The notes below the pieces were generated by a model. The model had not been told where the DNA came from. It made no database searches and saw nothing but the letters and a program-made list of their open reading frames with translations. A DNA stretch of 64,000 nucleotides, from positions 12,492,624 to 12,556,623 of the forward strand of contig WMCF01000016.1 in assembly GCA_009792885.1 (NCBI GenBank). The letters are read 5' to 3'. Shown here in pieces: positions 51,301 through 64,000 of this stretch. This DNA comes from Eremophila alpestris peregrina (taxonomy: Eukaryota; Chordata; Aves; Passeriformes; Alaudidae). A program made the translations under genes and the position numbers. Within the stretch, counting starts at the first letter, position 1. Each line of letters starts with the position of its first letter.

Positions 51301-54300
51301 GCCAGCTGCAAAATGTATATTGGAGGAAATCCTGTCCCAGAGCCTAAGCTCATGTGTGTGGCTACATTTATGTGAGCAATGAAAATGTTACAGGAGCCCT
51401 GGTTTAATTGAGCTCTGTCTTCCACCTACTGCTTGAGCACTGCATTACTGGCAGTAATAACAAATTTTGAATGCTATTAATGTTGAAGAAGGAGGAATAT
51501 CTAAATATTAAGTGGCTGCTTGAGACACTATTTTAGTTAAGAATTAATTTAGAAAGAACAGATGCCCCGAAAAGAAAAATGTATCCCTCTCAACTGAGGT
51601 GTTAAGAGGATTAAGGATTAAATAAGCACAAGATCAGAGGCTAGACTAAGGCCAAAATAAACAAATCTATTTAGTCGGGTATAATAAGAGGAGATCAGAA
51701 GAAATGAGAGAAATTAGAAGACAGTAATGAAGAAGGTGACTTGCAGAGAAAATTCAAGATACAGAGGTCACAGACAGAGTTTCTAAACCACAAACCAGAA
51801 TTGTTAAATGGAAAACAGATGACATGCAGAAAAACAGGCCATGATAGCCAGATGGTAAAATTCTGTGAAGAACTGTCTGAGGATAAAAAAGCCCTGTTAA
51901 ATAATATTGTTTCGACAGGTGACAGAGAACCATGACATGAAGAGCTGAAACAAAGTTTGCAGTCAAAAATTCAAGAATAGACTAGTCCTAGGTGCCTTGC
52001 CTAGGTACTAGTCAGAGTGCTAATACATTTTTCTAAGGTTGAATGTCAGTTCTAGAGATGACTTGTTCCAAGTAGGAACACTTTGAACCAAGTAGGGAGA
52101 CTTTGTATTAATAATCATTCCATTACCAAAAGAAAATAGTCAAAGATTTGCATAGCAACGTACAACTTTCTGTTATTCTCCTGGGTCAAAATCAACACTG
52201 GCAGGTTTTAGAAAAGGCTTTCAGAGAGGTCAGTGGTCCCCAAAATGTGTGTTTTTTTCCCCACAGAATAATGATTAACTTCATACAGTTAACTGGTCTC
52301 AGAGACAGTTTCTAACATTTCACACAAATGTATGATATTTGTCCATCCCTTCACAACCAGTGGGTTGTCTACTTTCAAGAAAATGGATCATAAGACAAAA
52401 AGTTATCCTCACTAAATTCCATCATCCTGAAAGCAGAATTCCACATCATATGCAACCCAACACAGCATGTGTCAAAGCAGAGTTCTGCTCTTGTCACTCC
52501 TTACACTGTTTACCATGGTCTCTCAAACTCTGCACCACACATCCATCTTTCAGCATTCTTTATTTTCTTGCTCCCTTCCCCATTAGCATTGAAACAGTCA
52601 CCAACTAGCATGTAAGGCTCTCTTTGGGGACCTGGGCAGCTTAAATTGTAGGTCCTGAAATAATTCCCTGTAGTTAATACCTCAGATTGATTGAATTCCT
52701 GCATGAGTGTATTTGTAGCTGAAATAGTAAAGGGACTTCCATTGAGTGGGGCTGAGTGAGGGCTGAGAAGCACTCTCTGGAAGGGAGGTAAGGAGAAGTC
52801 TTTCTATCATTTGCCCAGATTTCAGGTTGATTCAGCTAAACTGAGTGTAAGTACTTTAAAGCACAGAGAACACTGTGTGTGTTGCCCATGTTCCAGATGA
52901 GCACTGTGCTGGGGGTGGAGCAGGTTGTTGCCATTCTCTCCTTGCAGAGGTGTGAGACAGGGACAGCTGGTCCATGGGGATGGTGGGTCAGCCACATCCT
53001 GAGTCCCTCTGCCGTGGGAGGAAGGTGGGCTTGTGGGAGAGCTCCGAGAGGCGGGTGGTCCAGGCACCAAAGAGCAGGAATCACTGCAGACATCCAAAGA
53101 TAACTATCTGACTCGTGAGTCAGAACCCAAAGATACCAGGATTAACAAACTTAAAAGCAAAAGACTTAGCCAGACAGAGATTGTATATAATCCAATGTAT
53201 ACATAAACTGCCCAAGCAGTGAGCCAAAGTGCTTGGAAGTGACTTCTTAGTGGGAAACCACTGTATCTAATGGTTCTGAGAGATGGGTTTGAAGGCATGG
53301 TGTCTAGTTTCTTGCTTGTGAAACTTTTCAAGCCATTTTGAACACATATTTTCAGCTGAAGTAAAACTGAATTTCAGTGAAACACGGAGTAAAGTTCTTC
53401 CCCTCCTCTGTGGGGTTATCCAGCAGTATGAGGGAAGCAGTTGAGCTGATGTGAAGGATCTCTGCAACCATATGTAATTATGAAATACATATGCAGTTGG
53501 TGTGTAACCCTAGGCCAAACTATGGAGCCCACTGATAGCAGTTAGTGTAAAATCATAACTTCTCACGAGCAATATCCAGCCTTTAGCAGAATGTTTTCAG
53601 GCAGGGTTTTTTTCTTTTGTAACACACCTACTCATCCATACCCCTAAGTTCAATTTATTGTTAATTATGTGGCATGTTAGATGATTTTGATAATTCTAAT
53701 TTTCTGTTAAAAAACAGATCTGCTTTGTGAGATATGCATTATTTCCTTCTTCACCAGATGGTGAAAGAAAAGCCCATCTCCTTGTAAATGTGAGAAATGA
53801 AAAAGCAATGAAGGATGTACTGGATGGTGGGCTTTTCTTTTCCTCAGACAATTATTATTTGGATTCAACTTCTTTCCTAAGTTAAAGGCTTATTTATTTT
53901 TCCAACTGCCAACAAGCACTACTTTGTTAATTAGAGCTATTTCACAGGTGCTTGTACCACTTCATGTCCCAGGGACACTTGTCTGTGGGATCATGAGAAG
54001 TTTCTAATCATAACTCTGAGAATTTGCTGTTTCCATCTACACTGCTGCCCTTTGCTAAGGAATAACCCCACAAGTACTGAACATACACATTTTATTATCT
54101 ACAGCACGATTATGTCTGTAAGAAGATATTGCATGTTATAAAAATCCTGGGAATGAGGCTCTTTTTGGTGCTACATTATATGCTAATTAATTATTTCTAA
54201 CACTTGGCACAAAACAAGAAGAAAATCTTAAAATCAGCGTATCTGATTTGTAGCAATCCAAACATGTAACTAATATTACCACAATATTATCGTTCAAGCA

Positions 54301-55583
54301 AGGCAGGGGGAAAATAAATTCATAGCTGAACCACTTTAGGGGGAAAAAATCCAAATTTAATATACCACCCACAAGGAAGCCAGAAGCCATGTTTGCTGTT
54401 GTTAAAAAAAAAAACCAAACAAAACCTCTCAGTACATACTCACCCTTTTGGTGCTGTGGATCAGATCCAAGGGATAACATCATATTATCACACTGAGTGA
54501 GTGAAATCATGTTAGCAAGTGTTTTTATCTGAGTGTTGGTGACACCTAGCAGATATTCCCCAGGGCACTGGCAGGTCACAGATTCATTAGAGTATTAGCT
54601 TTCCTGAAAAACTGTGATTCTTAACCATCTGTAGAAAAATTAGTTTTGCTAATCTTTCTGCTGATGGGCCATTCAGACACTGGGTCCTGTTGGTGCAGTT
54701 ATAACTCATTAATTGTCATGTAGGAATAATGCATTACAAACCACAGGAGAAGCAAAGAGAGGAGGGATAGGGAGCAGGGAAACATGTCATGGAAATCCAT
54801 TTGGGTAAAATAGCACTAGAAGAGCAACCAGGTAAGAAAGAAGAGAAAGGGAAAAAAAATAGTGAATCCAGTTGATCCTGTGATGGAGTCTGAGCTGTCT
54901 TTCTCTACTTTCTGTCCTTTGTAAGGATAATTGCAGTTTTCAGATAGAGTTGTGGTGACATGCTGCATCCTGACACTCAGCTGTGGTCCCAGAATATTTC
55001 TAAGGAATTGCATAAAGCCCCAAACAGTCTCACAGTGGTGCTTGTTGGCAGAGGGAAGGATCAGTGATGGTATTTCTGTCAGGAGAAATGCATGGAGTCT
55101 GAGCAGTGCATTTGACAGCTGTGCTGAGGATGGCAGCTGTCATCCTGCTGCAGACACAGGCTGAGCAGGAATGGAGAGGAGAAGGGAAAGCTTGAGAAGC
55201 TGCTGTCTGGCAGGTAAACACGTGTTGTAGGCATTTATGTAAAGAGCTGAGTTCAACCTTTCCTTCACACACTTGATGCTCTCTCATATCATGTGTGTAA
55301 GAGCCCTTGTCTCTGCTCAGATGTAAACTCTCTGGCAGAACTTTTAAAATGGATGTCTTTTTTGAACTTAATGGAGCTGCCTCAATGCTTGAGACTGAGC
55401 TGGCAGAGTTGGAGGCCTGATGGTGTGACAAATAGCAAAGGACCCCTGAAGGGCTGGGGAGGCCAGATTCCAGCTCTCATCAGATGGCACCTCATTGCTG
55501 CACAGACACAGGGCAGGGCTTGCACTAATTCTGTAATTTCTCCAGCACAGCTCATGTCTCCTGCTGTCCCCAAAAATAAAATT

Positions 55584-55597
55584 AAAAAAAAAAAAAA
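55584..55597. repeat. Poly-A run preceded by AATAAA
   Basis: Fourteen A follow AATAAAATT closely. The arrangement recalls a retroposed mRNA tail, but the hexamer-to-tail distance is too short and nothing upstream resembles a gene, so I regard it as a simple A run. Confidence 0.7.
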
Positions 55598-58500
55598 GAG
55601 GAGAAAACAATAGCAAAGCATGTCTCGTACTGCGTTTGGGAAGTGCCAAGCAGCTTGTGGAGGCTGCTGCTGCAAAAAACTAGCAAATGACAGTGATGTG
55701 AAGTTAATGAGGATCAGGACAGTTGGCAGTAGAGGTTTCTGGGCTGCAGGAAGGAGGGGGGCTCTCAGGAGGTCCCGATAAGCATTAGCAGTTTTGGATG
55801 CTCAGCCAAAACTTCTGCGGTTTGCCGGTTAGTACTGAATTTCTTTTTTGTTCAGCCGTTACTTTATACTGTGCGGTCTGGCCAGCAGTTGTACAACAGC
55901 ATTTAAAATATACAACATGCTGTGAGACAGAATGCAGCTACCTTGTCAGGGATGCCAGCATTAAATTACAAAGAGGCTAGTATGCTCCATATATGGGATA
56001 TGGCCATTTCGCCTGGAAAAGTCCAGATAGCCAACCTCTGTCATTGTTCAGTTTGGGATGCAGCAGCTGCCTGGAGCACAGTGAGGGAGAGGGAGGCAGG
56101 GAAAGGAAAGGGAGGTGGATGATCCCAGTTGGGTCCACGAGAAGTCTGGCCTGGGAGAAAGAGATGTGGTTGGTGATCTTTCTTTGAATGGGTAGAATGG
56201 AGAGAAAAGTAGTTGTGTAATGCCTCCACAGTGCTCATCCCAGGAAAGTGCAAGGGTTGTTTGCAGGGTGAATATAGCAGAGAGTGTGATTATGGTTTTT
56301 GAAGTGAAGAAACTCTACATATACCTGTGGGTTTGGCTTTCTGTCCTTTTTTTTTAAATATTCTGAAATTGTTTTCTTCCTGAACATTATTTGCTTTAGG
56401 AGAAAATATATAGAGGAGGACATTTGAACATCCTTGGTGTTCTTTTCAAAGCAGTTAATTCTGCATTAGTGAAAATAAGTTCCATACTACTCCCACTAAA
56501 GTTACCTCAGAAGCTGTGTGAGAATTACAGAGGAAATCTTAAAATGACCTTGTAAGAAAAAGAGGGAAAAAAAAGACACCATATTAACTTTGAACTTGGG
56601 AGTCTCCCACACTGCAAATCAAGTGCATTGTCATACAAAGCACAGGTGTACACCACATGTACAGGTTAAAATCTAGTCCCAAGTGCTGTGATGACAGTTC
56701 TGTGTTCATAATGTATATATTCAAAAGTGTACTTGTGTGTCTGCTATAAATTCAGGTAGGCCAGCGATAGGGGAATTTCTTTCTAAATTACAATATTGTA
56801 AATTTGCTCTATTGGTATCAAAGAAACTATTCATTTGTGAATCTGTCCTAGGGATTTTTTTTTTCCTTGGAATAATAATTTTGTAGACACTAATATGTAA
56901 ATACTTATGTATCTGTCCCACTTACAAACACAGAGAAAAATTATCTTTTCTGTGGTCTGATAAGAGCAGAGGGAATTCTCTGCAGGAGCAAGACTGATAC
57001 ATGCTGTGTTGAGGATCTAAAAGAGCTGAAAACCCCTTGGAGGTTTCACAGCTTTCTAATTGACACAATGCAGTGTAAATGGAAGAGATGAGTTAAAACA
57101 GACTGGGAGTTTGAAGAACAAAGCCAACATAAAGCTGCTTATCTGACATTGACACAGTAAAAATGGTTTTGCATCAGAAACATGCAGAAAGTAATTTTTC
57201 CCACCTGATACCACAGTAGATGTTTCAGAAAAATTTTGTTTGCAGCACAGAAGTTGAAAGTAGCACATGAGTTAGGTAGCTATGAAAAACCAGTGAGCCT
57301 TTTTTTATTGCAATTTTTCAGAAAAAAAAATTATCAGTTTGAGCTCTGTGACCCAGTTTAGCAGGGTCCACATAAAGGATTGGGATGGGATCAAACTTTA
57401 TGGGTAGAAACCTTTAGAGGATGTGTGGCATAAGGGATTCAACCCTCCAAAAAAAGCCCTACTGCCTGTGTTCTTGAGATCCACCATCTTGGCTGGAGAA
57501 AAGAAAGGGGAAAATCTGAAGAAGGAGAAAAGTTGTTATGCAAATTCTATTCTATTCTAAATGAATCACTTTGTTGGTTTTGTTCATAGTGTGCACCTAG
57601 AAGCCCTGAGTAGCTCCAGGCCAGCACTAGGCACCATGCTCCAGACATAAGAAATAAGGAGATTGCTGTCATCAGGCTCATACTGGCTGAGAGAGGTTTG
57701 CCAAATTGTTCTGCCATAAGAATGCACTTGTTGGCCAAACTGGAAACAAGAGAGAATTTCATAAAGAACCCAACAGAAGTTTTGCATCAGCTTCGGTTTC
57801 TTCAGGCAACAATAATACCAGAACAGAAAATCAAAAATAATAAAAGAAAGATAGTGACTATTGTGCTTTAAGCATCTTTGGAATTAATTAAAACACATGA
57901 AAGTGTTAGCAATGAGCTGTGTCAGCTTTGCTAAAAGGCTGATCAATATTTACATAATTCATTCAGCCCGCTGAGTGAGAAGCTGGCAGTCAGAATAGCA
58001 TCACTTCTGCATAATACTAGTGCAACAGGAAAAGGAAAATATTTTCTACATCCTGAAGCAGTTATTTAAGGCCTCTCTACCTCCTTGGGAGTATGACAGA
58101 ATCGATCAGCCAAGCTGAACAGCACTGGCATTGCAAACATTTATTCATACCATCTGGTACAGAGTCAACTCCAAGTAACAAAGGATTTTATTTTCCCACA
58201 AAGGCTGAAGGTTACATAAATGCTACCCACATTCTTGTGGCATCCCAACATGTTATTCTCACGTGCTGTAGAGAGATTGACAATTCCCAGACCAGAACAA
58301 GACAGACAGCCACGAAGATTCCTGCAACACAATTGCTTACTAATGCCACTAAATGTACATTGTAGACCCCTTGAAGAGCCTCCTTGCACAGACAATATCC
58401 ATGGCCCAACATGACAGGGAACACCTCCAGTGGTTAAATCCAAGGGTAGTAGTGTAGGATTTTTTACTGATATGGAATGACCACTAACTTGAACTCACAT

Positions 58501-61500
58501 GGCTCTGTTTTATTCAGCTGCTCATAAATCAGCTTGGCATCCCTAACTCATGAAAGTAAATACGTATTTGATGCTTCACCAGTGGATAGTCAGTCACACT
58601 AGCTGCTTTTTTTTTCCCTAAATATTCAGATGCCCACGTGAAACTTGTTATCCTTCATCATAGCTATAAATATCCTCTGAATGAATTTTGATAATTAAAT
58701 GTTTTGTAAAGGGTTCTGAAAAAAGAAAGGTTTAAGAAATACAGACAATCCTTCAGAGATTTTCATTTTGTGGGGGCAACGTGTAAAGAAAAAGGGGTAT
58801 TTCCATACCTTCCCTTCCAGAATCTTGTGAACTTTATTTACAGCCTTATTATTAAGGCATTGATACAAAACAGTTTCAGGCTTTTAGGGCACAAAGACAC
58901 ACTGAGATCTGAAATGTGGAACTTTTGCTCACCTTCTGCTGTCTCTCCATGGCCCAGCTCCTCCAGCAGCTCCCACTCCATGCAAGGGGCTGTGTCCTGC
59001 AGACACAAAGTTGCCAGGGAAATTTTATCTTTGAGCATTTGGAAGAGTAGACCTAGTCAGAATCATTTTTTTCCTGAAAAGAAACATTAAAGGAAAATAA
59101 AAATAAAAACAAGAGTAGAAGGGAATTCACATACTCTTTGGGAGAGAAAACACAGGTAAAAAACTTTTTTTAAAGAGGAATTTTATGTGTCTTACACAAA
59201 AAATTGAAAGTTTGTTTCTCTGATGTGCAGTTCATACTTCTATTTTCATGTTGTTTTATTAAGACTGTATTTTTCATGTAAGATTTAGCTCATGCTTGTT
59301 TTTTCCTGAGATATGTGAGACACTCTGAATCTCTCTAAATGAAGAGCTACAAATAAAATTTTATATTGGCTGCTCTGCTTTGATGGGAGCAGGTTTTCAA
59401 CTGTAAATCCCATAGGATCACTATGATAAGGGGCATGGTAATCTCTAGTTCTGAAGATGAATCAGGGGTGTAACATATACCACTGATTTTTATTTCCACA
59501 AATTAAAAAAATAGCCTCAGTTCCTTATGAAGCTACTGAGATCACCTGATGGTAGTAACAGAAAAAAATGGGAAAATCAGGATGAGATAGTAAAAACTTT
59601 CCAACAATCCTTTAAAGCTCCTCCTTTTAAACCTGAGCTTACCTGTGGCCATGCACGAGAGCCTTCTATTCAAATCTGGCTTTAGAAGCTTCTGTGGAAA
59701 TTTCCATTCTGAAACATCAGACCAAGCTCAGCTCTTGCTGGATTCAGTTGAAGAAAGATCTGTCTCTTTTGGAAAAACTATTAATGTCTCAATGAGGTGA
59801 CAATGTTGAGTGTTATCTCTTAGAAAACAACTTAGGAAGTCCCAAAGTGAGGCACAGTCAGAAGATGCAAGGGCTTCTGGAGGAAAAAAATCACTGTATA
59901 CTCTGGTTATTTCTTTTCCTTAGCCAGGCAAAGCACTGCTAGGTAAATGTCTCACCCACAAGCAGGAGCATGCTTGAGTGATTTGATTTCTTAATGGCCA
60001 ACAGCTTTCTAGGTAAGTCCTGAATGGCACTGGGCACTCTGTTTGTGGTAAGGGCAAAAAAGACTTTAAATCTTCTTTTACGACAGTTATATCTCAATAT
60101 AAAACCTCCTACTGTCTCTTGAACTTTGCAGTATTTAGTCAGTTAAATAAGGCAAAAGCTGGCAAAAAAAAAAAGGACCTAATTTATCCTCATCTGACTG
60201 ATTCCCAGTGACCTAAGAAAAGAAGCTGTCAAATAGAAAGCCAGATCCTGTGGCACCTACAGAACAGAAGAAAGCAATGGGAATGTTCTCTGGGAGATCA
60301 AATAAGGACTGGAGTGTTTGATTTCTATTGCAAGGATAGTGCACAATTTCCAGATGTTTATAACTTTGAAGAAAAACTGGTTTGGAGATAAGGATCTCAG
60401 AAGAGCTCACACTGAGTACTGAGTGCTGTGCACATGAGACGTGCAATGCTTCAACTTCTGATCCATATAATAAAGAAGACTTTCATTTAAGGCACCAGAC
60501 AAGACTGTCTGTTGGTCATGTAATTCAGAAGAGTCTTCATGGCATAGTTTCAGACTTCTGCAAAGCTAAAAAAAAAGAGGCCCAGCCCTTCCTACTGCTA
60601 TTATGAGACAGCTTGGTCAAAACATTCTTGACCATATTCCCAGTTTACCCTCCAGGACCATGGCAGGGTCCTACCAACACATATATCACACAAGAATATA
60701 TCTGTGTGTTGAATGAGTGGAAGAAACACTGTTCTGGGGATTTCAACTATTTTATTGAGATGCTATAAATAGAGAGATGAAGGTATTCAGGTATGAGCAA
60801 AGGCAGCATTGGTGAGAGAATCATTGTTCCTTTCAGTGTTTATATTGCCATAAAAGGAGAAGGGTGAGGAGTTTGCAGGATTGGGATAAGAACAGGAAAC
60901 AAGGAGATGTTTCAAAACAAAATCAACTTCCTTTGTGTAAACAGAAGTAATTTTACCAAAACAGTCAAAGCCAGGAAATTAAGTTATCCCTTAGACTCTT
61001 ATGACTGTTTCTTTTAATTCTTATTTGCCATTTACAAGAAAGGTAGGAATGTCCTATTTCCTTGGTACATGAGCTCTAAACCAGAGATGTCTCCCTGCCT
61101 AGGTAGAGGGTTCACTTCGGAAATGCACTGGAGGACCTGATTTTTCAGAAGATTTGAATTTTATGTCTGGAGTTTGATAAACTCAGTTAATGATGAAGGA
61201 ATCTTTTATCATTTCTCAATCTAGTTGACCCTAAATCCTGCAGTTAAGCAAGAAAACAGCAGTTCAAATACTCGGACATTTGGAAAAAAACTAGAATCAG
61301 ATAGAGATCTCTATCAGAATTAAACTAAACTACTTCATAAACTTGTGTTTAAGTACCATGAAATGTAGCACATGCTGAAGTGTCTCAATTATTAATCAGG
61401 TCCTTAAAATAGGCCCACAGAATAGACTTTAAGGGATATATCTTTTCTTCTCCTAGCAATGGAAAGTCCATTATGACAGTGAGAGCAGCCTCCTAGTGAG

Positions 61501-62803
61501 ACCATATCCTAATTCACCAGGTTTGCAAGTGCCAGGGACTAAGAAACAGGACAGCTTGTGGCTTGTTGAGTTTTTAGTCTGCTGTTAACACTTTCATTGA
61601 CCAGATTATAGAGTTAATATTTTAAAATATTTTGCTTGTTCTCTGCATGTAAATCTGTAGTGTAAAACAGGCAAGAAAGAGACTCTTGTGTTGAACATTT
61701 ATGTCTCACTGCTAGCTTTAAAAATTGTTCATCTTTAATAAAGTTACCACAAACTGCACAATTTAGTTTTGCACAACAGGAGTCTATCTTTTTTCCCTCT
61801 CCAGAAAATATACAAAAGCAGGTGGCTATATTTCCTGAGAAAAATCTATTTGAAATGTTTACTTGTTTTATAAGGTATACTTAGGAATCTTAAATGATCT
61901 CAAGAAAAACTTTTTATTAAGTCAAGTTTTAGCAGTACTTTTTCTTTTCCCCTGTACTTTTAAATATTCTTGAAATCTAGATTATATGCATTTTATGTCT
62001 ATGCTAATTATGTATTATTTTAAGATTAGGAAAAGAAATCCAAATAACAGTTGAAAAATACAACATGTGGTAAATGTTTTTTAAGTAGTTTGCTCAGTGG
62101 TTACAGTTCACAGGGAATGCCTAAATACATGTTTATGTGGCTTAATTTAATTTTGTAATTATTGTAAACTATTGATACTGTAAACACAGCAGAACATCTG
62201 AAAGGACTCCAGTGGACATTGTGGAAAAATACTGCCCAATCTATTTTAAAAGTGTGAGAAAAAAAAAGGTCTAATAATTTCAAAAGTATTTTCTTGGGTT
62301 GTTGTCTTGTTGGCTTGGTTTGGGGGTTTTTTGGGTGCGCTTTTATGGTTTTCACTTAAAGATTCTGGATTGCAACTTTTGGAATGGCGAAAGAGAGGTT
62401 TGGTTAACGAAATAATAAAATCTTTTGAATCCATATTCCTAGATGAAATCATAGTTTTACAAAGAGTCCTTTTTCCTAGTGAAGTTCACAAATTAGACTT
62501 TGTTACTGGTAATGTTAGCATTTTTGGCAAACCGGAGTTTTACGAGCATTTTTGGCTGAGAAGCCCTGTAAATCTGAAATAGCTTTGCCCTCCGTGCATA
62601 CAACCATGAAATGACACAAAGTATTGACAGAAGGGAGCCCCTTTTCCATGGGAGCTCCCTGGCAGGTGGGTGGCACGGCAGGTCCCGGGCAGCCTGGACA
62701 AAACAGGATTCTGCACGTGCCCACAGCTCCCAGCTCCACGGATTTTGTTGGGATTTGAAGGCATTTAACACCTTGGGGTCAGTCAGGCTCGGATCACCCA
62801 GCA

Positions 62804-62860
62804 GGTTCATGGCTGAACTCAATGATCTTGGAGGTCTTTTCCAACCTAAATGATTCTGTG
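62804..62860 (+). mobile_element. CR1 LINE 3' terminus, sense, short fragment
   Basis: The block containing CTGAACTCAATGATCTTGG, then GGTCTTTTCCAACCTAAATG and ATTCTGTG (62,853-62,860) is the classic CR1 3' end. The last eight bases match the family's terminal octamer ATTCTRTG, present as a single copy. About 57 bases remain, so the element is severely 5'-truncated. The opposite-strand frame at 62,493-63,125 runs through it. Orientation is opposite to the CR1 at 19,553. Confidence 0.85.
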
Positions 62861-63279
62861 CCTCCAGGCTCTTGCTTCCTGTCCAACTCGGAGCAGTACT
62901 TCCACTGCCTGACACAGCCACTTTTACCTCTTGAGCCTCTCTCTGATTTGTGGATTTAGGCACACTTGTAAGCCTCAGAATGGAGGGATGGATGGACGTG
63001 ATCCAGCTGGAGTGCTGAGGTTCACACTGCATTCCTTTTATTCTGTCACAACTCTGCCCTCTGGGATTTCTTTGGGGTGTTAAAGCCACACTATGACCAG
63101 GGGACTTTCCTCCCTCATGTTGCAAATAACAAACTATTGAACTGCTGGGCTGTTTTTTGATTCATTTTACTCTCATGAAGAAACAAATGATCAGCTCTAA
63201 ACCAAGAAATTCCCACACACATTTTCAGAAGTAACGAGGCAATGGATGAGGTGGGAGGAGGGGAAGGCAAAAGGCAGAT
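62861..63279. other. Non-coding stretch
   Basis: No gene or repeat recognised. It is moderately GC-rich and covered by the right part of the 210-codon minus frame, which I reject as coding. Confidence 0.55.
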
Positions 63280-63900
63280 GAGAATTTATTTAATCTTCTT
63301 TATCTGGAAAGATGCTACAAATGTGGACATGCATTTCTACATAGCAAGTTTGCAAGTGTTGTGTAACCCATGTTCAAAATAGTAATTGAAATGTGTAGTG
63401 TTCATTACATTCCCATGTGTTTGCAATCGAGGTACGTCTCCATTGGATGGGAAGCAAAAAGCTATAATTTGCTGCTTAGCATCAGAGCTGTTGCACATTC
63501 ATTTAAATCGCTTTATTTATCTTCTTCCCCAAAAAGAACCTTCCATACTGTAAATTTATTGAATGGTTAATGGCCCAAAAGTATGGGGTTCATTACAAAA
63601 TGAAGTATTTATTGCAGTGTTAATTAAATAAAAGCATTGTAATCTTTCCAAATTGAACAATTATGCTCATTTGAACATTTTAAACAGAAAATCTTTTATA
63701 TACTAATTGAGTTGCGTAATGAAAAGCACGTGTAATGGAAATTTTAATCAAAACAAATACTGAAATAATTCGAACACTTTTTACAATATAAAAGGTCTAC
63801 CTCAGTTTTTATTAGAAATATTATAACAGCCAGATTAGTTTCAGAACTCATGACCTTTGAGTGCGGTATATTATTTCTGAGCTGATAGGCCACCCTCGCA
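63280..63900. promoter_or_regulatory. Possible conserved non-coding element, homeodomain-motif rich
   Basis: Highly AT-rich but non-repetitive, with repeated homeodomain-type cores (TTAATTAA near 63,621, CTAATTGAG near 63,702, GGTTAATGG near 63,564) and a CACGTG E-box near 63,728. This is the most enhancer-like texture in the window. Frames are short. Confirmation needs multi-species alignment. Confidence 0.3.
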
Positions 63901-64000
63901 TACCAGTTGGCTAACCCCTTAAACATCAAAGTTACTGCTTGGCCACCAGCCCCAAACCATGACAGACTGGCTGCGAGCCCAGCACTTGACAGGCTGGCGC

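Larger units (their letters stand above)
41246..62803. other. Long non-coding desert, no gene recognised
   Basis: About 21.5 kb without a supportable gene. The longest frames (130 codons at 47,110-47,502 minus, 151 at 50,504-50,959 plus, 133 at 55,030-55,431 minus) have no known domain or homologue that I recognise. Content includes octamer motifs at 42,813, 47,956, 52,146 and 57,539, a short TTCTA triplet near 57,545, an A run at 55,584-55,597 preceded by AATAAA, and a possible regulatory block at 47,990-48,330. No CR1 or LTR fragment was recognised between 31,767 and 62,803. Confidence 0.6.

Noticed and set aside
52228..52258. CAGTGGTCCCCAAAATG, resembling a hAT transposon terminal inverted repeat
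   Set aside because: No matching inverted copy or 8-bp target duplication was found, so a single terminal match is not enough.
55570..55600. AATAAA followed by 14 A, like a processed pseudogene tail
   Set aside because: The signal is too close to the tail, there is no recognisable gene upstream, and retroposed mRNAs are rare in birds.
62493..63125. Longest open frame in the window, 210 codons on the minus strand
   Set aside because: It crosses the CR1 tail at 62,804-62,860 in antisense, has no recognisable domain, and overlaps other frames on both strands in GC-richer DNA. A chance frame is the best explanation.
1..64000. tRNA, rRNA, snRNA, CRISPR, prokaryotic operon or viral replication genes
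   Set aside because: No cloverleaf B-box motif, repeat-spacer pattern, ribosome binding site series or viral domain was seen on either strand. Only a single LTR fragment is present.

Overview
This is vertebrate nuclear DNA, most likely from a bird. The main evidence is repeat content: an antisense CR1 LINE tail of about 340 bp at 19,553-19,892, a short sense CR1 3' end with the family's terminal octamer at 62,804-62,860, and a broken LTR of a type I associate with avian endogenous retroviruses at 19,279-19,548. Transposon density is low, CpG is depleted outside two patches, and there are many homopolymer runs. There is no sign of bacterial or viral gene organisation. A passerine or other neoavian bird is my best guess; the species cannot be read from the window.

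No convincing protein-coding gene is present. All open reading frames are short (longest 210 codons, at 62,493-63,125 minus). None has a recognisable domain, and those I inspected look like chance frames in GC-rich or low-complexity DNA. I found no tRNA, rRNA, snRNA, CRISPR array or origin. The window reads as an intergenic or deep-intronic desert.

Layout. Positions 1 to about 3,050 look like the distal part of a long 3' untranslated region on the + strand, with polyadenylation signals at 1,201-1,210 and 1,521-1,526, two Pumilio-type sites and an inverted repeat. This stretch is interrupted by a poly-T tract of about 195 bp (2,262-2,456) that holds a single N and a duplicated 7-mer, almost certainly an assembly fault. 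From 3,051 to 19,278 is non-coding DNA with simple repeats and a GC-rich hairpin at 15,751-15,775. At 19,279-19,892 an LTR fragment abuts an antisense CR1. From 19,893 to 31,480 is AT-rich non-coding DNA with octamer motifs and a perfect AT palindrome. At 31,481-31,766 lies a fossil of an L2-type LINE reverse transcriptase C-terminus. From 31,767 to 62,803 is more desert, with two CpG-rich patches (35,800-36,010 and 40,740-41,245) and a G+T-rich low-complexity tract (39,642-39,813). The window ends with a CR1 tail and a homeobox-motif-rich stretch (63,280-63,900) that resembles conserved non-coding DNA.

Whatever function the window has is probably regulatory: the 3' UTR of a gene lying to the left, plus possible distal enhancers. 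I did not find a new multi-gene system. The points most worth checking are the identity of the 3' UTR, the assembly fault inside it, the ancient L2 fossil, and the isolated CpG-rich patch near 41 kb.
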